DNA from: Mitsuaria chitosanitabida ATCC BAA-476 = NBRC 102408
GTDB lineage: Bacteria > Pseudomonadota > Gammaproteobacteria > Burkholderiales > Burkholderiaceae_C
Reading direction: 5' to 3'
NCBI RefSeq assembly: GCF_001598255.1
Contig: NZ_BCYP01000039.1
Span: 1-64,000 of the forward strand
Length of the DNA stretch: 64,000 nt
The notes beneath the pieces were generated by a model, which saw only the letters and a program-made list of their open reading frames with translations, had not been told where the DNA came from and made no database searches. Numbering within the stretch: the first letter of the stretch is position 1; the number at the start of each line of letters is the position of its first letter. Below are positions 58,108 to 64,000 of the stretch, piece by piece. Made by a program: the position numbers and the translations under genes.

Positions 58108-59502
58108 GTGTCTTCCGTACCGACTTCCTCCCCGCCGCTGCACCGCCTGCTGGCCCAGTGCGCCGATGCCGTCCAGGCCGTGCGTGACGGCCACTCGCTG
58201 ACCGACTGGCTGTCCCGCTGCCCCGCCGAGTTGCGCCCCGGCGCGCAGGCGCTGAGCTTCACCGTGCTGCGCCGCCTGGGCGCGGCGCAGGCCGTGCGCG
58301 CCAAGCTCGCCCCCAAGAATCCCCCGCCCCGCGTGGACGCGCTGCTGGTCACCGCGATCGCGCTGCTGTGGCCCGGCGAGACCGCCTACGCCGAGCACAC
58401 CCTGGTCGACCAGACCGTGCACGCGGTGCGCCAGCGCGCCGCCAACAGCGCGGGCTTCGTGAACGCGGTGCTGCGCCGCTTCCTGCGCGAGCGCGACGCG
58501 CTGGTCGCCCAGGTCGAGGCCGATCCGGTCGCCCGCTACAACCATCCCCGCTGGTGGCAGGAACGGCTCTCCGCTGACTGGCCGGCGCAGTGGCAGGGCC
58601 TGCTCGACGCCAACCAGCAGCGTCCGCCGATGACGCTGCGCGTCAATCCCGCCCATGGCGACGCCGCGGCCTACCTGGCCCGGCTGGCCGAGGCCGGCAT
58701 CGCGGCCCGCCCCGCCGGCGACCTGTTCCCGCAGGCCCTGGTGCTGGACGAGCCCCGCCCGGTCCAGGCCCTGCCCGGTTTCGACGCGGGCCATGCCTCG
58801 GTGCAGGACGCCTCCGCCCAGTTGGCCGCGCCGCTGCTGCTGGGCCAGCGTCGCCCGCAAGACCTGGCCCCGGGCGAGGACTGGGCGGTGCTGGGCGCCG
58901 GCGCCCGCGTGCTGGACGCCTGCGCGGCCCCGGGCGGCAAGACCGCGCATCTGCAGGAACTGGGCGGCAACGCCCTGGATCTGCTGGCGCTGGATGCCGA
59001 CGCCAAGCGCCTGGAGCGCGTCAGCCAGAACCTGGGCCGGCTCTCGCTCGAGGGCTCGGTGCGCGCCGCCGACGCCCGCGACACCGCCGCCTGGTGGGAC
59101 GGCCGCCCGTTCGACGCCATCCTGCTGGACGCTCCATGCAGCGCCTCGGGCATCGTGCGCCGCCACCCCGATGTGCGATGGCTGCGCCGCCCGGGCGATA
59201 TCCCGTCGCTGGCGAAGATCCAGGCGGAGCTGCTGGACGCGCTGTGGCCGCTGCTCAAGCCGGGCGGCCGGCTGCTGTACGCGACCTGCTCCGTCTTCAA
59301 GGCCGAGGGCCAGGACCAGATCGACGCGTTTTTGCAACGTCACGGCGATGCGCGTTCACGAGAGTTCACCCGGGGCGCCGGCCATCTGCTGCCTCTGGCC
59401 GACAATGCCGCGCAGGAGGACGCGCCGCGGGGCGCGCCGGCCGTCACCGACGGCTTCTATTACGCCCTGCTGCAGAAATCGCCGTCCTCCGCCCCTCTGT
59501 AA
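58108..59502 (+). CDS. rsmB: 16S rRNA m5C967 methyltransferase
   Basis: 464 aa from a GTG. An N-terminal NusB-like domain (about 10-140) precedes the SAM-dependent methyltransferase domain with ACAAPGGKTAHLQELG and the two cysteines Cys344 (DAPCSASG) and Cys394 (YATCSVF) of m5C enzymes. TTAAACT, 10-15 bases before the start, looks like a -10. It leads a cluster with DUF4390, an NtrY-like kinase and an NtrX-like regulator, a common order in betaproteobacteria. Confidence 0.95.
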   Translation: MSSVPTSSPPLHRLLAQCADAVQAVRDGHSLTDWLSRCPAELRPGAQALSFTVLRRLGAAQAVRAKLAPKNPPPRVDALLVTAIALLWPGETAYAEHTLVDQTVHAVRQRAANSAGFVNAVLRRFLRERDALVAQVEADPVARYNHPRWWQERLSADWPAQWQGLLDANQQRPPMTLRVNPAHGDAAAYLARLAEAGIAARPAGDLFPQALVLDEPRPVQALPGFDAGHASVQDASAQLAAPLLLGQRRPQDLAPGEDWAVLGAGARVLDACAAPGGKTAHLQELGGNALDLLALDADAKRLERVSQNLGRLSLEGSVRAADARDTAAWWDGRPFDAILLDAPCSASGIVRRHPDVRWLRRPGDIPSLAKIQAELLDALWPLLKPGGRLLYATCSVFKAEGQDQIDAFLQRHGDARSREFTRGAGHLLPLADNAAQEDAPRGAPAVTDGFYYALLQKSPSSAPL

Positions 59503-59520
59503 TCCCCGACTCGACCCCGC

Positions 59521-60135
59521 GTGAGCCGTTCCGTCCGTCCCGATTCGCTGCGTGCCTGGTGGCGGCGCCTGACCCTTGTCGGTGCGCTGCTGCTCCTGCA
59601 CGGCTGGGCGCTGGGGCAAGGCGTGGCGCTGCAGCTGCTCAACGCCGAGCGGGTCGAGGACGGCCTGGCGCTGAGCTTCAGCACCCGCTTCGAGCTGCCC
59701 AAGGCGGCCGAGGACGCGCTGCTCAAGGGCGTGGCGATCTACTTCGTCGCCGATGTCCAGGTCTTGCGCAGCCGCTGGTACTGGCGCGACGCGCGCATCT
59801 CGCAGACCAGCCGCACCTGGCGCCTGACCTGGCAACCCCTGACCCGCCAGTACCGCGTCAGCACCGGCGGCCTGCACCAGAGCTTCGACACGCTGGGCGA
59901 GGCCATCGCCTCGCTGCGCGGCGTCTCGGGCTGGCGCGTGGCCGACGCCAAGGACATCGAGGACGCGGGCCGCTACTACCTGGAGTTCAGCTACAAGCTC
60001 GACACCACCCAGCTCCCCCGCCCGATGCAGATCGGCCTGGGCGGCAGCCAGGGATGGACGCTGTCCGCGGACCACACGCTGACGCTGAACCTCGAGGCGC
60101 CCGCCACGCCTCCACCCAACAAGCCGCAGCCCTGA
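59521..60135 (+). CDS. DUF4390 protein
   Basis: 204 aa from a GTG. One hydrophobic N-terminal segment (about 17-33) acts as signal or anchor; the rest is beta-rich (RWYWRDARISQTSRTWRL; YLEFSYKLDTTQLPRPMQI). It always travels with rsmB and the downstream kinase in this lineage. It may be a periplasmic helper of that kinase; no function is established. Confidence 0.9.
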   Translation: MSRSVRPDSLRAWWRRLTLVGALLLLHGWALGQGVALQLLNAERVEDGLALSFSTRFELPKAAEDALLKGVAIYFVADVQVLRSRWYWRDARISQTSRTWRLTWQPLTRQYRVSTGGLHQSFDTLGEAIASLRGVSGWRVADAKDIEDAGRYYLEFSYKLDTTQLPRPMQIGLGGSQGWTLSADHTLTLNLEAPATPPPNKPQP

Positions 60136-60171
60136 GCGCGGCCCCGTGCTGAACACCAAGGACCCTGACCA

Positions 60172-62415
60172 GTGACCAAGTCGGCACGCCTGGCGTGGTT
60201 GATCTCCGTGGCCGCGATCGCGGGCGCCAGCGGCATGCTGGCCTTCCTGCTCTCGATCAGCACCACGGCCCAGCGCGGCTTCCTGGAACGCCACTACCTC
60301 TGGCTGTTCTGGGTCAACGTCGCGGTCGCGACCGCGCTGATCATCGTCATCGGCGTGGCTGGCACCCGACTCGCGCTGCGCGTCAAGCGCGGGCGCTTCG
60401 GCTCCAAGTTGCTGCTCAAGCTGGCCGGCATCTTCGCCTTCGTCGGCGTGGTGCCCGGGCTGCTGATCTACACGGTCAGCTACCAGTTCGTGAACCGCAG
60501 CATCGAGAGCCTCTTCGACCAGCGCCTGGCCAGCGCGCTCGAGGCCGGCCTGGCGCTGGGCCAGGACACGCTGGAGAACCTGCGCAGCGAGCTCGTGACC
60601 CGCACCCGCGCCGCGGCCGAGCGCTGGGAGGACGGCGCCCTCGCACCCCTGGCGCTGGAGCGGCTGCGCGACCAGATGGGCGCGCGCACGGTGGCGCTGG
60701 TGGGCAACAACGGCCAGGTGCTGCTGTCGGCCGGCGGCGAGTCCAGCGAGCTCCCGCAGCGGCCCGCCGCCGCGCTGCTGTCGCAGGCGCGCGCCAACGG
60801 CGTCGCCTCGCGCCTGGAGGGCCTGGAGGACGAGCAGCAGGCGGTGCTGGGCGAGGCCCGCATCCGCGCGCTGGCGCTGCTCCCCAGCAGCGCGCTGCAG
60901 CTGACCAACAGCGACCGCTACCTGATGGTGGTCAAGCAGATCTCCGGCAAGGTGGTCAGCAACGCGCTGAACGTGTCGACCGCCAACCAGGAATACCTGC
61001 AGCGCTCGCTGCTGCGCGACGGCCTGCGGCGCATGTACCTGGGCACGCTGACGCTGGTGCTCATCCTGGCGGTCTTCGCGGCGCTGCTGCTCGCGGTGGC
61101 GCTGTCCAACCAGCTCGTGCAGCCGCTGCTGCTGCTGGCCGAGGGCATGCGGGAAGTCGCCACCGGCGACCTGAAGGCCAAGCCCGTGTTCCGCTCGCGC
61201 GACGAGCTCGGCGGCCTGACGCGCTCCTTCGCCGACATGACGCAGCAGCTGGCCGACGCGCGGGCGCAGGTCGAGCTCAGCGTCACGCAGCTCGAGAGCG
61301 CGCGCACCCATGTGCAGACCATCCTGGACAACCTGACCGCCGGCGTCATCGTGTTCGACCGCGAGCGCCGCATCGAGACGGTCAACCCCGGCGCGACCCG
61401 CATCCTGAAGCTGCCGCTGTCGGCCTACGTCGGGCGACAGCTCGACGACCTGCCCGCGCTGGCCGTCTTCTCCCGCGACATCTGGCAGCGCTTCGAGCTG
61501 CAGACCCCCGAGTCCGGCGAGCGCGAGCACTGGCAGGATTCCTTCGAGCTGCAGCTCGACGAGAAGACCGCGCTGACGCTGCTGGTGCGCGGCGCGACGC
61601 TGCCGCTGGACGCGCGGCTGCTGGTCTTCGACGACATCAGCGAAGTGGTCTCGGCGCAGCGCTCGGCGGCCTGGAGCGAGGTGGCCCGCCGCCTGGCCCA
61701 CGAGATCAAGAACCCGCTCACGCCGATCCAGCTCTCGGCCGAGCGGCTGCAGTTCAAGCTGGAGGCCAAGCTCGAGGGCGCGGACCAGGCGATGCTGGTG
61801 CGCGCCGTGGGCACCATCGTGAACCAGGTGCAGGCGATGAAGCAGCTGGTCAACGAGTTCCGCGACTACGCGCGGCTGCCGGCGGCCAAGCTGGCGGCGC
61901 TCGACCTGAACGAGCTGGTGGCGGAAGTGCTGACGCTCTATGCGCCGGCGCAGGAGGCCGGTCAGCTGGTGGCGGACCTGGCGGCGGAGCCCCCGCCCAT
62001 CCTGGGCGACGCGCCGCAGCTGCGTCAGGTCATCCACAACCTGGTGCAGAACGCGCTGGACGCGGTGAGCGAACGCCCGGACGGGCGCGTCACGGTCCGC
62101 ACCCAGAAGGCGGTGAACGAGGCGGGCGAGCTGCGCGGGTTGCGGCTGGTCATCACCGACAACGGCCACGGCTTCGCGGAGAACGTGCTCAAGCGCGCCT
62201 TCGAGCCATACGTCACGACCAAGACCAAGGGAACCGGGCTGGGGCTCGCGGTGGTGAAGAAAATCGCCGACGAGCACGGTGCCCGGATCCGGATCGTGAA
62301 TCTGCACCCCGGGAGCGACAGCGAACAGCCGCCGAGCGGCGCGCAAGTTTCGTTATCATTTTCAAAACTCGCGACTGCACCGAGCCCTGCGCAGGACGCG
62401 CCTCGGCCCGCGTGA
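60172..62415 (+). CDS. NtrY-like sensor histidine kinase
   Basis: 747 aa from a GTG. Three N-terminal membrane segments, a large extracytoplasmic loop, a further membrane segment (about 288-310), HAMP (about 312-365), PAS (about 380-490) and HisKA/HATPase with RRLAHEIKNPLTPIQLSAE and DNGHGF...GTGLGLAVVKKI. NtrY partners NtrX and responds to nitrogen/redox state in other bacteria. Followed by a response regulator 13 bases on. Confidence 0.93.
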   Translation: MTKSARLAWLISVAAIAGASGMLAFLLSISTTAQRGFLERHYLWLFWVNVAVATALIIVIGVAGTRLALRVKRGRFGSKLLLKLAGIFAFVGVVPGLLIYTVSYQFVNRSIESLFDQRLASALEAGLALGQDTLENLRSELVTRTRAAAERWEDGALAPLALERLRDQMGARTVALVGNNGQVLLSAGGESSELPQRPAAALLSQARANGVASRLEGLEDEQQAVLGEARIRALALLPSSALQLTNSDRYLMVVKQISGKVVSNALNVSTANQEYLQRSLLRDGLRRMYLGTLTLVLILAVFAALLLAVALSNQLVQPLLLLAEGMREVATGDLKAKPVFRSRDELGGLTRSFADMTQQLADARAQVELSVTQLESARTHVQTILDNLTAGVIVFDRERRIETVNPGATRILKLPLSAYVGRQLDDLPALAVFSRDIWQRFELQTPESGEREHWQDSFELQLDEKTALTLLVRGATLPLDARLLVFDDISEVVSAQRSAAWSEVARRLAHEIKNPLTPIQLSAERLQFKLEAKLEGADQAMLVRAVGTIVNQVQAMKQLVNEFRDYARLPAAKLAALDLNELVAEVLTLYAPAQEAGQLVADLAAEPPPILGDAPQLRQVIHNLVQNALDAVSERPDGRVTVRTQKAVNEAGELRGLRLVITDNGHGFAENVLKRAFEPYVTTKTKGTGLGLAVVKKIADEHGARIRIVNLHPGSDSEQPPSGAQVSLSFSKLATAPSPAQDAPRPA

Positions 62416-62428
62416 ACAGTAGGCATAC

Positions 62429-63154
62429 ATGGCAACCATTCTTGTTGTTGACGACGAACTGGGCATCCGTGCCCTCTTGTCTGAAATCCTCTCGGACGAG
62501 GGGCACACGATCGAGCTGGCGAAGAACGCGCAGGAAGCGCGCGCCAGCCGCGAGCGCAGCCGGCCCGACCTGGTCCTGCTGGACATCTGGATGCCGGACG
62601 TGGACGGTGTGACGCTGCTCAAGGAGTGGGGCAGCACCGGCCAGCTCACGATGCCCGTCATCATGATGAGCGGCCACGGCACGATCGACACCGCCGTCGA
62701 GGCGACCAAGTTCGGCGCGATGGCCTTCCTCGAGAAGCCCATCACCCTGCAGAAGCTGCTGCGCGCGGTGGAGCAGGCGCTGGTGAAGACGACGCCCCGG
62801 CCGGCCCCGGCGGCCCCACCGGTGCTCGGCGTTCCGGCCAGCTATCCGCGCCCCGAGGCGCTGCCCCCCGCGGCGCCCGGCGTGCTGCCGATGGCCTCGG
62901 CGGGCCTGGCGCCCGTCACGCCGCTTCCCCATCAGCAGGGCCTGGCCTCGGAGCAGGTGTTCGAGCTGGACCGCCCGCTGCGCGAGGCGCGTGACGCCTT
63001 CGAGAAGAGCTACTTCGAGTTCCACCTGGCCAAGGAGAACGGCTCCATGACCCGCGTGGCGGAGAAGACGGGGCTGGAACGCACCCATCTGTACCGGAAG
63101 CTGAAGCAGCTCGGCGTCGATCTTTCGCGAAACAAGCGCGGGACCGGAATTTAG
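62429..63154 (+). CDS. NtrX-like response regulator without AAA+ domain
   Basis: 241 aa: a receiver domain (about 1-120, phospho-acceptor Asp52 in VLLDIWMPDVDG), a Pro/Ala-rich linker (about 124-165) and a Fis-type helix-turn-helix end (AKENGSMTRVAEKTGLERTHLYRKL). The sigma-54 AAA+ domain of classical NtrX is absent, so it should control sigma-70 promoters or another output. The upstream kinase is its partner. Confidence 0.93.
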   Translation: MATILVVDDELGIRALLSEILSDEGHTIELAKNAQEARASRERSRPDLVLLDIWMPDVDGVTLLKEWGSTGQLTMPVIMMSGHGTIDTAVEATKFGAMAFLEKPITLQKLLRAVEQALVKTTPRPAPAAPPVLGVPASYPRPEALPPAAPGVLPMASAGLAPVTPLPHQQGLASEQVFELDRPLREARDAFEKSYFEFHLAKENGSMTRVAEKTGLERTHLYRKLKQLGVDLSRNKRGTGI

Positions 63155-63230
63155 TGTTATAGTCGCGGTCTTCGCTGCTCAACAACGCGTCGCAAGACTC
63201 GGAACAGCGGAGACAGAGACCCAGTCTCAC

Positions 63231-63306
63231 GGCCAAGTAGCTCAGTTGGTAGAGCAGCGGATTGAAAATCCGCGTGTCGGTGGTTCGATTCCGCCCTTGG
63301 CCACCA
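63231..63306 (+). tRNA. tRNA-Phe (anticodon GAA)
   Basis: 76 bases with encoded CCA. Acceptor stem GGCCAAG/CTTGGCC, anticodon loop TTGAAAA, and GTTCGATTCC in the T arm are all present. A 12-bp hairpin follows directly. Confidence 0.97.
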
Positions 63307-63312
63307 GATTCA

Positions 63313-63345
63313 AGAAAGCCCGGCTCTGCCGGGCTTTCTGCTTTG
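63313..63345 (+). terminator. Terminator after tRNA-Phe
   Basis: AGAAAGCCCGGC-TCT-GCCGGGCTTTCT, a perfect 12-bp stem with a 3-base loop. TTT falls in the descending arm. Seven bases after the tRNA CCA end. Confidence 0.85.
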
Positions 63346-63401
63346 TGGGCGCCGCTCGCCGGGATGGCCGGGCGCTCCGACGGGCAAGACCCCGCCAGCG
63401 A

Positions 63402-63857
63402 TCACTTCGTGATGATGTCCCGATGCATCGGCGCCAGCAGCGCCAGCAGCTTGTTCTGCACGGTGAAGGGAACCTGCTGTTCGTCCATGGCAGCTTGCAG
63501 GTCCTCGACCAGCGCATTGAAGTCGGCCTTGGTCAGCGCCAGCTGCGCATGCGAGTTCCTCATCGTCTCGCCGTCATAGACGCACGGGCCACCGCTGAGC
63601 TGGCAGAACTGCTTGCGGATCGATTCCTTCAACGCCGCTTGCTTGACGCCGTCGAACTTGGCCTTGATGCGGTCATCCAGGTAGGCGCGATCGATCAGGC
63701 CGTCAACGATGCGGGCGATGCCAGCGTCGCCGCCCAGCGCCCGGAAGAGCGTGTCATCCGCGGCCCAGGACGCGGAGCCACTCCACAGCGCCAGGGTCAC
63801 GAGCGCGGCCCGTAGCGGCAGCCCCAGCGAAGGGCCAGCTTGAACGATGCGTGTCAT
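63402..63857 (-). CDS. Exported group 1 truncated hemoglobin
   Basis: 151 aa. A signal peptide (about 1-33, cleavage near SWA-AD) is followed by a 2-over-2 globin: TLFRALGGDAGIARIVDGLI at the start, proximal His103 in MRNSHAQLALT. Cys85 and Cys92 could form a disulfide in the periplasm. Truncated hemoglobins bind O2 or NO; a periplasmic place is unusual. GGGAGG precedes the ATG. The neighbouring gene upstream encodes a barrel-like protein. Confidence 0.9.
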   Translation of the reverse strand: MTRIVQAGPSLGLPLRAALVTLALWSGSASWAADDTLFRALGGDAGIARIVDGLIDRAYLDDRIKAKFDGVKQAALKESIRKQFCQLSGGPCVYDGETMRNSHAQLALTKADFNALVEDLQAAMDEQQVPFTVQNKLLALLAPMHRDIITK

Positions 63858-63872
63858 CTGCGACCTCCCCGA

Positions 63873-64000
63873 TCAATAGGCCAACTGGATCGAGCCGTAC
63901 ACCCCGCGCTGCCGCCGCGGCTGGATGCCCGGCACGATGCGGCCCAGATCCACATAGGCCGCCGTCAGCGAGAGATGCTTGTTCGGCGCCCAGGCGACGA
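63873..64000 (-). CDS. C-terminal end of an outer-membrane-like protein (truncated by window edge)
   Basis: The frame is open at the window end and stops at 63873. The last residues (NKHLSLTAAYVDLGRI...GVYGSIQLAY) show alternating polar/hydrophobic beta strands and end in an aromatic, as expected for an outer-membrane barrel. It might belong to DUF3034, but the fragment is too short to say. The stop is 16 bases before the hemoglobin start, so the two are probably one operon. Confidence 0.6.
   Translation of the reverse strand, partial: VAWAPNKHLSLTAAYVDLGRIVPGIQPRRQRGVYGSIQLAY

Noticed and set aside
63231-63306. Phage or island attachment site at tRNA-Phe
   Set aside because: No integrase and no repeated tRNA 3' end are visible in the window.

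Overview
The window is chromosomal DNA of very high GC content. Gene content and protein style point to a betaproteobacterium of the order Burkholderiales, in the Roseateles/Mitsuaria/Rubrivivax/Leptothrix neighbourhood. The pointers are a yhdP-nitrilase pair divergent from glnE, a rsmB-DUF4390-NtrY-like-NtrX-like string, a MurU-type uridylyltransferase, two-part LivM-LivG, and many signalling proteins. This placement is inferred from the proteins, not from a 16S gene, and none is present. Almost every base is coding. Long open frames opposite real genes are GC-rich shadows and were left out.

Layout. 1-6.6 kb: glnE (3' part outside the window) divergent from the yhdP-nitrilase operon. 6.7-10.3 kb: a lipoprotein, then the methionine ABC importer metN-metI-metQ with a terminator. 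10.4-19.2 kb: a signalling block with an MHYT hybrid kinase, an HD-GYP response regulator, an SpmA/SpmB-type membrane protein, a membrane diguanylate cyclase and a LytS/LytTR-like pair. 19.5-21.9 kb: a DGPF protein, a VOC protein and an ECF sigma factor with a long C-terminal extension. 21.9-22.5 kb: a small PIN toxin/antitoxin-like pair of lower GC. 22.6-26.3 kb: a soluble TPR-GGDEF protein and a divergent LysR/SDR pair. 26.3-32.4 kb: a DUF707 protein and the branched-chain amino acid liv operon, with a permease-ATPase fusion. 32.6-46.2 kb: a Fic-like protein, an MFS transporter overlapping ubiH, an aldo/keto reductase, a two-propeller GGDEF receptor, a Kef-like antiporter overlapping a YbdK-type ligase, a VOC protein, an ATPase and murU. 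46.3-52.5 kb: a 121-bp inverted repeat, transketolase, a RhtB-type exporter and a BlaI/M56-peptidase pair. 52.6-64 kb: proA, a DUF4139 protein, queC-lemA convergent with folE, rsmB-DUF4390-NtrY/NtrX-like genes, tRNA-Phe, a secreted truncated hemoglobin and the end of an outer-membrane-like protein.

Functional themes. Cyclic-di-GMP signalling is dense: three GGDEF proteins (two GGEEF, one AGDEF, all with an upstream RxxD inhibitory site) and one HD-GYP protein. Nutrient transport covers methionine and branched-chain amino acids. Housekeeping functions include glutamine synthetase control, proline, ubiquinone, queuosine/folate, pentose phosphate and rRNA methylation.

Non-coding structure includes a family of short palindromes centred on CCCTCTCCCGC/GCGGGAGAGGG in at least six places, an 8-bp tandem array at the end of the RhtB gene, a 23-bp tandem duplication resembling an insertion-sequence end, and a near-perfect operator in front of the BlaI gene. 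No complete insertion sequence, CRISPR array, phage or rRNA operon is visible. I did not find an unmistakable new multi-gene system. The best candidates for a second look are the M56 peptidase with eight FDRR-type repeats, the Fic-like protein with a Gln in place of the catalytic His, and the 121-bp inverted repeat in front of tkt.
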